Positions 20,732-26,435 of a stretch of 29,974 nucleotides of DNA are shown piece by piece (position 1 is the stretch's first letter; each line of letters begins with the position of its first letter). Origin of the DNA: a virus; IMG/VR virus record IMGVR_UViG_3300005429_000004, positions 1-29,974 of that record. One strand, given 5' to 3'. The notes beneath the pieces are model-generated. The model saw nothing but the letters and a program-made list of their open reading frames with translations. It was not told the DNA's origin and did no database searches. Both the position numbers and the translations under genes were made by a program.

Positions 20732-20943
20732 CTATAAGAGCAAAGACTCAAAAGGAATTAGTTATCGACCTTACTGGTCCAGATGGGAATGCCTTTGCAT
20801 TGATGGCTTATGCTAAAAGGTTAGCCACTCAATTAGGTATGAACTATCATGTGATCATAGATGAAATGAAACAGGGTGACTATGAACACCTAGTGAAGAC
20901 ATTTGATTTTCACTTTGGTGACTACGTCATATTGGAGAAATAG
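20728..20943 (+). CDS. Conserved T4-like early protein
   Basis: 71 residues. IDLTGPDGNAFALMAYAKRL followed by DEMKQGDYEHLVKTFDFHFG. From memory this 'DLTGPDGN-x-F' block is widespread among T4-like phages of many hosts. Function unknown. ATGA overlap with the preceding membrane protein. Confidence 0.72.
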   Translation: MTIRAKTQKELVIDLTGPDGNAFALMAYAKRLATQLGMNYHVIIDEMKQGDYEHLVKTFDFHFGDYVILEK

Positions 20944-20944
20944 T

Positions 20945-21181
20945 ATGTGGACAGACGAATGTTTTTCAGAAATTCAAAAAGGCGACAAAGTTTGGTATCA
21001 AACTCCGCAAGGCCAAACCTTTAGTGGTAAGGCTGTAATGGTAGGCCCACATGGTTGGGTTCTTAATACGGGCGGAAGACACGGAACGGCAAAGGTCGTT
21101 AATGAAAATTCAAATTACTTGGGCCACAAGCCCGGAAAGGATAGAAGCCCAGACCATTTAGGTCATTGGCTAAATTCATGA
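20945..21181 (+). CDS. Small SH3/KOW-like protein
   Basis: 78 residues from the ATG at 20945, just after the previous stop. KGDKVWYQTPQGQTFSGKAV then VGPHGWVLNTGGRHGTAKVV suggests a small beta-barrel, as in KOW domains that bind RNA or ribosomes. Ends in a polar HKPGKDRSPDHLGHW tail. ATGA overlap with the next gene. Confidence 0.68.
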   Translation: MWTDECFSEIQKGDKVWYQTPQGQTFSGKAVMVGPHGWVLNTGGRHGTAKVVNENSNYLGHKPGKDRSPDHLGHWLNS

Positions 21182-21306
21182 CACCATTTGGATTACTAGG
21201 TTTACTTTTAACAATATTTGGCTTAGGGTTGGTGACCTATATGCTGATGCAATGGAACAACGAAACACCAAGAAGGAAAAATGATAATAATAAAAAAGAT
21301 AGTTAG
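21178..21306 (+). CDS. 42-residue single-span membrane protein
   Basis: MTPFGLLGLLLTIFGLGLVT membrane segment, then a polar, basic tail (NNETPRRKNDNNKKDS). Overlaps both neighbours in other frames. Phage-type micro-membrane protein; role unknown. Confidence 0.6.
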   Translation: MTPFGLLGLLLTIFGLGLVTYMLMQWNNETPRRKNDNNKKDS

Positions 21307-21394
21307 GAATATTTTTGATACTTTAATGCTAGGATCAATAACGGTAGGCGGTACAATTATATTTCTAATGTTAGTAGGAGTGGTGACGATATGA
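21281..21394 (+). CDS. 37-residue single-span membrane protein
   Basis: MIIIKKIVRNIFDTL then a membrane segment MLGSITVGGTIIFLMLVGVV. It starts 26 bases inside the previous gene, with AGAAGGAAAA just upstream, and overlaps the next ATG. Fourth of five neighbouring short hydrophobic proteins. Confidence 0.55.
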   Translation: MIIIKKIVRNIFDTLMLGSITVGGTIIFLMLVGVVTI

Positions 21395-21609
21395 TGATTG
21401 ACTTAATACTTTTAATCAAGGTAATGGCTTTAGGAGGTCTTTTAGTAGGCTGTGGTTATTATCTTGGAATAGGTGCAGGCCGAAAACAAGGGTCTGGTGA
21501 TACAGTCGATATGCTTTGCCACCGAGGATATCTCAAGTTTCGTAGGGTTGGAAAGAACAGAAGAGAGATAGAACTCATAAAATTAAATGGAGAGGTAGAA
21601 GAATCATGA
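21391..21609 (+). CDS. Membrane-anchored small protein
   Basis: 72 residues. Hydrophobic N-terminus (LILLIKVMALGGLLVGCGYYLG), then a basic cytoplasmic part (CHRGYLKFRRVGKNRREIEL). GLLVGC is lipobox-like, but the charge pattern fits a simple N-terminal anchor better. Overlaps the previous stop and the next start. Confidence 0.63.
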   Translation: MMIDLILLIKVMALGGLLVGCGYYLGIGAGRKQGSGDTVDMLCHRGYLKFRRVGKNRREIELIKLNGEVEES

Positions 21610-21947
21610 TAAGAGAATTTGTTTTAATTATTTCGATGTCGATGAATAATAGTGGGCATCTTCCATCGCAAAATTCTTATAATGAATTGGCTATACCTAT
21701 GAAGAATGTCTTCGCTTGTGAGCTAGAGAAAAAGCAGATACCAAACGAAGGCTGGACTATAAATGGATATCAATTTAGTATCGAAGCCACTTGTCTTCCT
21801 AGAGAAGATTTTATTGAGCCCGACCAAGAATATTATATAGAATGCTGGGATAAACCACAATATGATTTACCAGAGCATTGTAGAGATTTAGAATTCCACG
21901 ATTCGGATTTTCCGAACGACTCGGTAGGTTCGAAAGAAAAGGGATAA
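21606..21947 (+). CDS. Unknown early protein, possibly exported
   Basis: 113 residues, acidic. A weakly hydrophobic N-terminus (REFVLIISMSM) might be a poor signal peptide. Four Cys (FACELEKK, ATCLPRED, IECWDKP, HCRDLEF) suggest disulfides. ATGA overlap with the previous gene; last gene of the P5 operon. No family recognised. Confidence 0.65.
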   Translation: MIREFVLIISMSMNNSGHLPSQNSYNELAIPMKNVFACELEKKQIPNEGWTINGYQFSIEATCLPREDFIEPDQEYYIECWDKPQYDLPEHCRDLEFHDSDFPNDSVGSKEKG

Positions 21948-22190
21948 TGAATTCTATGCTAGGAACTAGGACATCCGAAGCATAGAGGTTTTCAGCCGTT
22001 GCGGCTTGTTTCTCCAGAGCATAGCTCAAATAAACAAAATCGCAAGACGGAAGCCTGAGAAGGATTCATGACAAAGGTTGACTGCCTACGCTAGAGTCAG
22101 CTGGGGGATTGAATTCGAGCCGATACTAGAGCTAGTAGATCGGGGAGTCTTTAAAACCAAGATCAGGCCCATTTTTATGTATTTTGGACA
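21948..22190 (+). ncRNA. Gene-free, structured-looking region (candidate ncRNA)
   Basis: About 240 bases with no plausible gene on either strand. It contains several stems: TCTATGCT (21953-21960) with AGCATAGA (21979-21986); AGCCG TTG CGGCT (21994-22006); GAGCATAGCTC near 22017-22027; TGACT with AGTCA near 22079-22099; and TACTAGAGCTAGTA near 22123-22137. It lacks a tRNA or known riboswitch signature that I can recognise. It may be an RNA processed from the P5 transcript or a long 3' untranslated region. Confidence 0.4.
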
Positions 22191-22200
22191 ATCTTAGGGG

Positions 22201-22229
22201 TTGACCTTTTGAGCCTTTGACCGTATAAT
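22201..22229 (+). promoter_or_regulatory. Early sigma70 promoter P6
   Basis: ATCTTAGGGG (22191-22200), TTGACC, 17 bases, TATAAT, shared tail GTATATAACAATAAGGCAA. The spacer ends TTTGACCG, a direct repeat of the -35 region. Confidence 0.85.
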
Positions 22230-22268
22230 GTATATAACAATAAGGCAATAAAACGAGAGGCAAAAAAC

Positions 22269-22499
22269 ATGGCAAATAATTTTACCAACAACGAAATGAA
22301 GCTAGAAACTCTAGCCCAACTAGAGTGCTTAACGAACAGTCTAAAGGCTAAGGTGAATGTCCTTGATGCTTTGGACAGAGATGAAGCGTCAGGATCTTTT
22401 GATCTTCACGATCAGCTATCGACGTTCCATCAACTAACTGAGTCTTTGGCACAGGTAGTTTCAAGATCTGAATCAATAGTTCCTAAAGGAGGGCAATAA
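22269..22499 (+). CDS. Small helical acidic protein
   Basis: 76 residues, apparently all-helical: LETLAQLECLTNSLKAKVNV, LHDQLSTFHQLTESLAQVVS. Coiled-coil potential. GAGAGGC site. First gene of the five-gene P6 operon. Function unknown. Confidence 0.68.
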   Translation: MANNFTNNEMKLETLAQLECLTNSLKAKVNVLDALDRDEASGSFDLHDQLSTFHQLTESLAQVVSRSESIVPKGGQ

Positions 22500-22500
22500 T

Positions 22501-22800
22501 ATGAACAATCTAGTCACAAAGGCAAGCGAACTAATTTACCAAATGGACAACGGTCAACTCAACGAAGTGATCGAAGCGGTAAAATTGAAACGTCAACATC
22601 TTTCACGTCAGGCTACCAGAAACATTATGGTAGGCGACATTGTTGGCTTTGAAGGTCGAAGAGGCCAAACGGTAAGCGGTAAGGTTGTCAAGGTAAATCA
22701 AAAGACTTTGGTAGTCCTTGATAGCAAGACTCAAACACGATGGAAAGTTTCAGGAACACTGGTTTCGAAACTAGGCATTGGTGAGGATGCCACAGCCTAA
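22501..22800 (+). CDS. SH3/KOW-like conserved T4-type protein
   Basis: 99 residues. An N-terminal helix (ASELIYQMDNGQLNEVIEAV) is followed by a beta-barrel-like part: MVGDIVGFEGRRGQTVSGKV, VKVNQKTLVVLD, TRWKVSGTLV. The VGD-x-V-x-F-x-GRRGQ-x-V-x-G-x-V-x-K-V-N block is, from memory, widely conserved in T4-like phages. Possible RNA or ribosome binding. AAAGGAGGGC ribosome site. Confidence 0.75.
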   Translation: MNNLVTKASELIYQMDNGQLNEVIEAVKLKRQHLSRQATRNIMVGDIVGFEGRRGQTVSGKVVKVNQKTLVVLDSKTQTRWKVSGTLVSKLGIGEDATA

Positions 22801-23010
22801 ATGAGTTCTGTAGATTTTAAGAAATATTCAAATCCTGATAAATTGTATCAGGTCAAACTCTTAAGAACAGATAAGTCAGCAGGGTTCTTCGAAACATTAA
22901 AGAAGGCCCTTGCTAGACAAAAAGAGTTTGAATATGCAACGATAATCAGAGTTGACCCAAAGACCCGTGAACCATTATACGGATCAGACGGTTGGCCAAT
23001 GCCGGTATAA
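22801..23010 (+). CDS. Small basic unknown protein
   Basis: 69 residues: YQVKLLRTDKSAGFFETLKK, FEYATIIRVDPKTREPL, C-terminal GSDGWPMPV. Starts directly on the previous stop (TAA-ATG). No ribosome site of its own, so it depends on coupling. Confidence 0.65.
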   Translation: MSSVDFKKYSNPDKLYQVKLLRTDKSAGFFETLKKALARQKEFEYATIIRVDPKTREPLYGSDGWPMPV

Positions 23011-23241
23011 ATGGGACCATATTGCGAAAAGAAACAATTAGAGCGGGCAGAGTCTGTCAAGAAACTTCTTGAACAGAAAAATATGAGCGAGTGGGCTAGA
23101 ACATTCTGGACCAAGGTTTTAAGAGATCTCGCTTTTGACGAATTCACATATAATCACAGAGTAGTCAATGCCTATGGCAAAGACTTTAGACAAATAAATT
23201 TCGCCTTGGGTAAACCACCCTGGCCAATAGATAGGATTTAA
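23011..23241 (+). CDS. Small basic unknown protein
   Basis: 76 residues: KKQLERAESVKKLLEQKNMS, EWARTFWTKVLRDLAFDEF, RQINFALGKPPWPIDRI. Directly abuts the previous stop (TAA-ATG) and overlaps the next ATG by one base. Unknown. Confidence 0.65.
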   Translation: MGPYCEKKQLERAESVKKLLEQKNMSEWARTFWTKVLRDLAFDEFTYNHRVVNAYGKDFRQINFALGKPPWPIDRI

Positions 23242-23453
23242 TGAAGGGTAAATGGAAATTCAAAGACCTAAACAAGAGATCAAACTATCATAAATTCGAA
23301 AAAATTGTTCGAAGGGATCAATTGGCGAATGCAAGACAAGAAGCTTTTAACAGATTCAAAAGAGAAGGTGATTCAGAACATATTGCCTTCGTTAAATGTT
23401 TGAATTATGTTGGGGTCAGAGAGCATAACCAAAACCAGAAAAATAGAGGTTGA
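23241..23453 (+). CDS. Small strongly basic unknown protein
   Basis: 70 residues, helical and Lys/Arg-rich: KFEKIVRRDQLANARQEAFN, RFKREGDSEHIAFVKCLNYV. Could bind nucleic acid. Its stop lies in the -35 of promoter P7. Confidence 0.63.
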   Translation: MKGKWKFKDLNKRSNYHKFEKIVRRDQLANARQEAFNRFKREGDSEHIAFVKCLNYVGVREHNQNQKNRG

Positions 23454-23478
23454 CTTTTTGAAGCTCAGACCTTATAAT
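23450..23478 (+). promoter_or_regulatory. Early sigma70 promoter P7
   Basis: TTGACT, 17 bases, TATAAT; the tail (AATGAGGCAAAAGAGAAGGC) is a divergent form of the shared one. The -35 overlaps the stop codon of the preceding gene. Confidence 0.78.
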
Positions 23479-23512
23479 AAGTAGACAATGAGGCAAAAGA
23501 GAAGGCAAGATT

Positions 23513-23674
23513 ATGGCAGATGAATTAGTTGAAAAAATTGCTAGAATGGACTTAAACCAACGAGACGAGTTTATTAAGACTCTCGTTAGGAAATGGCCAG
23601 ATATGGCAACGAGCTTATCCAATATGATAGGCTTGGAAATACAAATCCAAGAAATGGAGGAGGCTCATGATTAA
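23513..23674 (+). CDS. 53-residue acidic protein
   Basis: Helical: MADELVEKIARMDLNQRDEF then VRKWPDMATSLSNMIGLEI and an acidic end. GAAGGC ribosome site; overlaps the next start by eight bases. Resembles small 'E-x-x-x-x-L-x-x-W-P-x-x-A' proteins of T4-like phages; unknown role. Confidence 0.65.
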   Translation: MADELVEKIARMDLNQRDEFIKTLVRKWPDMATSLSNMIGLEIQIQEMEEAHD

Positions 23675-23816
23675 GGCAATCTTTTGGATGGGAATCGGAG
23701 CCCTAGGTTTATATCTTTACAATGATCCGTCACAGATGTCTGTGGTAGTTGATATGGGTAAAGATTTAGTAAACCAAGGCGCAGAATTTATCCAAGATAA
23801 AACAAAGGCAGAATAA
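23667..23816 (+). CDS. 49-residue membrane-anchored protein
   Basis: A short hydrophobic N-terminus (IKAIFWMGIGALGLYLY), then an amphipathic helix (MGKDLVNQGAEFIQDKTKAE). GGAGGAG lies in front of the ATG. Possibly exported or inner-membrane. Confidence 0.6.
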   Translation: MIKAIFWMGIGALGLYLYNDPSQMSVVVDMGKDLVNQGAEFIQDKTKAE

Positions 23817-23831
23817 CAAGGAGGTAGGGCA

Positions 23832-24266
23832 GTGGACATCATATTCGACGTAGATGGAACTTTGATGGACATTTCACATCGCAAGAAGTTCGTAGAGTCG
23901 AAACCTAAAGACTGGGATAGTTTTAGGGAGCAGACTCCGGACGACAAACCAATCACCGAAATCTTCCAAGTGGCAATAGCCCTACAGAAAGCAGGTCATA
24001 GAATTATTATTGCCAGCGGTAGGAACAGAAGCCAACGAGGAATTACTCTAAAACAATTAATGGCTGAAGGATTGGTCTTTATTGATTTGTTCATGAGAAG
24101 CGACAAAGATTATAGATCTGATGTGGTTCTTAAGAAAGAGATGCTAGGAGCCATGAGACGAAAAGGTTATAATCCTAAAATGGTTTTTGATGACAGAAGT
24201 TCTGTCGTTCAAATGTGGAGAGATGAAGGCTTACGAGTGGCACAGGTTGCCCCGGGAGACTTTTGA
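23832..24266 (+). CDS. HAD 3'-phosphatase like the phosphatase domain of T4 polynucleotide kinase
   Basis: 144 residues. FDVDGTLMD gives the nucleophile D6 and acid/base D8 of the HAD fold; IIIASGRNRS is motif II with R64; YRSDVVLKKEML supplies the motif III lysine; MVFDDRSSVVQMWR (D120, D121) is motif IV. The C-terminal VVQMWR...VAQVAPGDF closely matches the end of T4 Pnkp (VVEMWR...WQVASGDF, from memory). That domain removes 3'-phosphates from RNA or DNA ends before ligation. Here no kinase domain is attached. GTG start with GGAGG upstream, preferred because the protein opens with the HAD strand. A pseudoknot lies five bases after the stop. A phosphatase for another substrate is possible. 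Confidence 0.85.
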   Translation: MDIIFDVDGTLMDISHRKKFVESKPKDWDSFREQTPDDKPITEIFQVAIALQKAGHRIIIASGRNRSQRGITLKQLMAEGLVFIDLFMRSDKDYRSDVVLKKEMLGAMRRKGYNPKMVFDDRSSVVQMWRDEGLRVAQVAPGDF

Positions 24267-24271
24267 ACAGG

Positions 24272-24319
24272 CCTGGCAATAAGGTGCTCGTCCAGTGCCA
24301 GGTAGTATCCTGGACGGGC
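24272..24319 (+). ncRNA. H-type RNA pseudoknot (7-bp and 10-bp stems)
   Basis: Stem 1: CCTGGCA (24272-24278) with TGCCAGG (24296-24302), perfect. Stem 2: GCTCGTCCAG (24286-24295) with CTGGACGGGC (24310-24319), nine Watson-Crick pairs and one G-U. The arms interleave (1, 2, 1', 2') with linkers of 7, 0 and 7 bases, the classic geometry of a coaxial H-type pseudoknot. It sits between the phosphatase stop and the next ribosome site (GGAGG at 24342). It may act as a regulatory element or riboswitch-like leader, or block RNA decay. Without the pseudoknot, the two stems could be alternative hairpins. Confidence 0.65.
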
Positions 24320-24350
24320 AATATATTAACCAACAACCAACGGAGGCTAT

Positions 24351-24542
24351 ATGATTAAGGCAAACAACGAAAAAAATAAAATTGATAATCGATCAGAAAA
24401 TGAAATTGAGCATGATCGAATGATGAAAGAATTCTTCGACAGAGGCGGAGTGGTCCAAAAAATACCCGCAGGTATTACAGGGTCTGAATATTATGGAACT
24501 CCAGCAGTCGTAAATAAATGGGCAAAAAAGAAGAAAAAATAA
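24351..24542 (+). CDS. Small basic T4-like protein
   Basis: 63 residues: NEIEHDRMMKEFFDRGGVVQ then IPAGITGSEYYGTP and a KKKK end. The D-R-M-x-x-E-F-x-x-x-GG-x-V/I-x-x-I/C-P pattern is, from memory, common in small T4-like cyanophage proteins. It follows the pseudoknot; GGAGG nine bases upstream. Confidence 0.68.
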   Translation: MIKANNEKNKIDNRSENEIEHDRMMKEFFDRGGVVQKIPAGITGSEYYGTPAVVNKWAKKKKK

Positions 24543-24544
24543 GG

Positions 24545-24573
24545 TTGACCTGCTAAATTTTAGGTGCTATAAT
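24545..24573 (+). promoter_or_regulatory. Early sigma70 promoter P8
   Basis: TTGACC, 17 bases, TATAAT and the shared GTATATAACAATTAGG tail. The spacer retains a partial repeat (ACCT and AGGT) and CTAAATTTTAG. Confidence 0.82.
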
Positions 24574-24614
24574 GTATATAACAATTAGGAACACTTAAAC
24601 GAGGAGTGATGCAT

Positions 24615-24821
24615 ATGACATCCAAGATCGTAATCAGGGACGCAACGAATACTCATTGGTCTTCAAAAACCAAAGAGGCAGGAAAATGTTTCAAAGTTAT
24701 TAAGCTCACCAATTACAAGAACTTCAAAATTTTGGGCCAACTCTTTACTCAACTAGAGTTGAAGAAGTTTTTAGAAAACCTACCATCCAGAGTCACCTAC
24801 GAAATCTTAGGAGAACAATAA
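24615..24821 (+). CDS. Small basic unknown protein
   Basis: 68 residues from the ATG at 24615, placed nine bases after GAGGAG; an ATG six bases earlier and a GTG are less likely. KIVIRDATNTHWSSKTKEAG, FKVIKLTNYKNFKILGQLF, a small alpha/beta-like protein. First gene of the P8 operon (seven genes, then a tRNA). Confidence 0.66.
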   Translation: MTSKIVIRDATNTHWSSKTKEAGKCFKVIKLTNYKNFKILGQLFTQLELKKFLENLPSRVTYEILGEQ

Positions 24822-24822
24822 A

Positions 24823-25044
24823 ATGGGTTATTATACTCTACCTCCAATCGATCGTAAACGGTACACCGACATAAAAGGACTTGAAGGACCGTTCGTAATG
24901 AATAGTGGTAAGGTTTTGTATTATGATCCTAAGGAAGGCAAGTATTACGATCGTGATACAGATTTCTATGTATCGAACGAAGATATGCTTCATCATAATA
25001 AATTGAGTCCTGAACTTTACACCTACCACGGAGGGCAATCATGA
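24823..25044 (+). CDS. Conserved T4-like small protein
   Basis: 73 residues: FVMNSGKVLYYDPKEGKYYD then RDTDFYVSNEDM. The 'G-x-V-L-Y-Y-D-P-x-E-G-K-Y-Y-D-R' repeat-like block is, from memory, shared with marine T4-like phages. Highly aromatic, acidic. One base after the previous stop; overlaps the next start. Confidence 0.7.
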   Translation: MGYYTLPPIDRKRYTDIKGLEGPFVMNSGKVLYYDPKEGKYYDRDTDFYVSNEDMLHHNKLSPELYTYHGGQS

Positions 25045-25265
25045 TAATGTATAATGTTGATGATGTTTTAACAGCCAGACGTTCGGATCCAAAGAAAACG
25101 AATAATCAATTTTTCACAGAATCAGTTGGTGGAATGACAAGAGAATGCGAACTGATTAATGCTCTGCTTGATATTAGAGATTCAAGCGAAAGCGGGTCAT
25201 ATGAAATGGCCACAGTAGATCAAACTTTAGGAAAAATGGGATATACCCCATGGACGAAGGGATAA
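25041..25265 (+). CDS. Small unknown protein
   Basis: 74 residues: RRSDPKKTNNQFFTESVGGM, RECELINALLDIRDSSESG, C-terminal GYTPWTKG. GGAGGGC site. Overlaps the previous gene by four bases (ATGA). Confidence 0.65.
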   Translation: MIMYNVDDVLTARRSDPKKTNNQFFTESVGGMTRECELINALLDIRDSSESGSYEMATVDQTLGKMGYTPWTKG

Positions 25266-25268
25266 AGA

Positions 25269-25439
25269 ATGTTGAGAACTTTTATATTCCAAACGGCTAC
25301 AGAATCAATTGAGATTGTGGCAACAGGATTTAGGGGTGCCTGCGATACTTTGGCAGAGTCATTTCCAGCAATCAAAATCACAGATATCTTAGCCATGGAG
25401 GAGCATTTTTGTCCTAATATTAATGATACAATTCATTAG
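25269..25439 (+). CDS. 56-residue unknown protein
   Basis: LRTFIFQTATESIEIVATGF, RGACDTLAESFPAIKITDIL: a small alpha/beta profile with two Cys. Starts three bases after the previous stop (GAAGGGA). Reminiscent of small phage proteins with an 'E-A-D-x-L/Y-x-x-L' helix; unknown. Confidence 0.6.
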   Translation: MLRTFIFQTATESIEIVATGFRGACDTLAESFPAIKITDILAMEEHFCPNINDTIH

Positions 25440-25451
25440 GAGATTAAAGTT

Positions 25452-25724
25452 ATGTCAGTTCTAGTTGGTATTATGAGTATAGTATTTGGCGGTTATGTGG
25501 CACAACCACAATGGTTTAATGACGGACCATATGAGTTTCTTGAGGCACATCAATCTCAAGAAGAATGTCAGATAGTAGGAGCAGGAACGAGCGATATTTG
25601 TTCTGAAGGGAATCGATATGTTCTTTCAGATAAGAAAGCCCCTAAAGTATCTGAGTCAGCAAAATTTCAATTTGTCGATTGTGATTATTGGGCAGGTTGT
25701 TATGCAATGAAAGAGGAGAAGTAG
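25452..25724 (+). CDS. Small cysteine-containing, possibly exported protein
   Basis: 90 residues. The N-terminus (VLVGIMSIVFGGYVAQP) could be a short signal or membrane anchor. Four to five Cys (EECQIV, DICSEG, DCDYWAGCY) suggest disulfides in the periplasm. GGAG upstream. Unknown family. Confidence 0.63.
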   Translation: MSVLVGIMSIVFGGYVAQPQWFNDGPYEFLEAHQSQEECQIVGAGTSDICSEGNRYVLSDKKAPKVSESAKFQFVDCDYWAGCYAMKEEK

Positions 25725-25727
25725 AAG

Positions 25728-26000
25728 ATGTTAAAAATAGACGAAGTGGTACCTGGTAAGGCATTTGCCTGTAAATTTAAGGTCGTGACAATGTTAGATA
25801 CATTTGGACGACCCAACGGGCTATCTGATGTACCTTTAGCAGGTCCAGGCGACTATGAAGGCTTTGGTCTTATTAAAGTTCGCGACATGGAGTCTAAGCA
25901 GGTTAGGGTTGTAGATCAAGAGAGCGGAAAAGAATTCATCGTTTCTTTTGATAATATTTGGGATATCGATGAAGCCATTCTGAAAGAAGATAAAGAATGA
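25728..26000 (+). CDS. Conserved T4-like early protein
   Basis: 90 residues. GKAFACKFKVVTMLDTFGRP, LAGPGDYEGFGLIKVRDMES, KEFIVSFDNIWDID. From memory this block order occurs in many marine T4-like phages, with no assigned function. Two or three beta strands suggest a small barrel. GAGGAG site. Confidence 0.72.
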   Translation: MLKIDEVVPGKAFACKFKVVTMLDTFGRPNGLSDVPLAGPGDYEGFGLIKVRDMESKQVRVVDQESGKEFIVSFDNIWDIDEAILKEDKE

Positions 26001-26164
26001 AACTGACTTTATTCTTTGGCTGTATAATTTTTGGTGTTGGGCTCCTGTTCTATGGAGCTCAAATCAAAGATCCTTTTGACATTGATCTAAATTATTGGGA
26101 ATATACAGGTTTATGTCTTGTAGGGTTTTCTTTTATACTTTGGCACGATCAGTCAGATCGTTAA
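25997..26164 (+). CDS. 55-residue protein with two membrane segments
   Basis: LTLFFGCIIFGVGLLFYGA and YTGLCLVGFSFILW are two membrane segments separated by an acidic loop (QIKDPFDIDLNYWE). ATGA overlap with the previous gene. Role unknown. Confidence 0.62.
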   Translation: MKLTLFFGCIIFGVGLLFYGAQIKDPFDIDLNYWEYTGLCLVGFSFILWHDQSDR

Positions 26165-26172
26165 CCAGTTTT

Positions 26173-26248
26173 GGGCTTATGGTGAAACTGGACATCACAC
26201 TAGTCTTCTAAACTTGCATTCCTGGTTCGAGTCCAGGTAAGCCCACCA
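26173..26248 (+). tRNA. tRNA-Arg (anticodon UCU)
   Basis: 76 bases with encoded CCA. Acceptor GGGCTTA/TAAGCCC perfect, D stem GTGA/TCAC perfect, T stem CCTGG/CCAGG with loop TTCGAGT, anticodon loop CTTCTAA giving UCU at 26207-26209. The anticodon stem CTAGT/ACTTG has one T-T mismatch. It decodes AGA/AGG, the arginine codons used freely by these AT-rich genes. It lies directly after the early membrane protein and is probably cut from that transcript. Confidence 0.88.
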
Positions 26249-26255
26249 CTGGTGC

Positions 26256-26333
26256 TTAATCTCGGTCAAAGATATACCAAACTAAGAACATCGTAATTCC
26301 GATCATTATTAATGAGTAGGTATCCTTAATCAT
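26256..26333 (-). CDS. Possible 25-residue membrane peptide on the minus strand
   Basis: MIKDTYSLIMIGITMFLVWY then a charged end (IFDRD), a clean single membrane span. A late box lies five bases upstream of its ATG, the same near-leaderless layout as hemA. Position between a tRNA and an early promoter. Small size leaves chance as a real alternative. Confidence 0.35.
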   Translation of the reverse strand: MIKDTYSLIMIGITMFLVWYIFDRD

Positions 26334-26338
26334 ACCAA

Positions 26339-26346
26339 TATTTATT
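26339..26346 (-). promoter_or_regulatory. Possible late promoter (AATAAATA)
   Basis: AATAAATA on the minus strand, five bases from the ATG at 26333. Confidence 0.4.
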
Positions 26347-26360
26347 GACAATCTTAGGGG

Positions 26361-26389
26361 TTGATCTTTGTAGGAAAAGATCATATAAT
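26361..26389 (+). promoter_or_regulatory. Early sigma70 promoter P9 with perfect spacer palindrome
   Basis: ATCTTAGGGG (26351-26360), TTGATC, 17 bases, TATAAT, shared tail. TGATCTTT (26362-26369) and AAAGATCA (26376-26383) form a perfect inverted repeat in which both half-sites changed relative to P5. Confidence 0.85.
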
Positions 26390-26435
26390 GTATATAACAA
26401 TAAGGCAATAAACAGGCAAACAAAAGGAGGGCAAT

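Noticed and set aside
24258-24319. Programmed frameshift or readthrough at the phosphatase stop
   Set aside because: The pseudoknot spacing is suggestive, but there is no slippery heptamer at TTT-TGA and every frame closes within a few codons, so the product would barely change.
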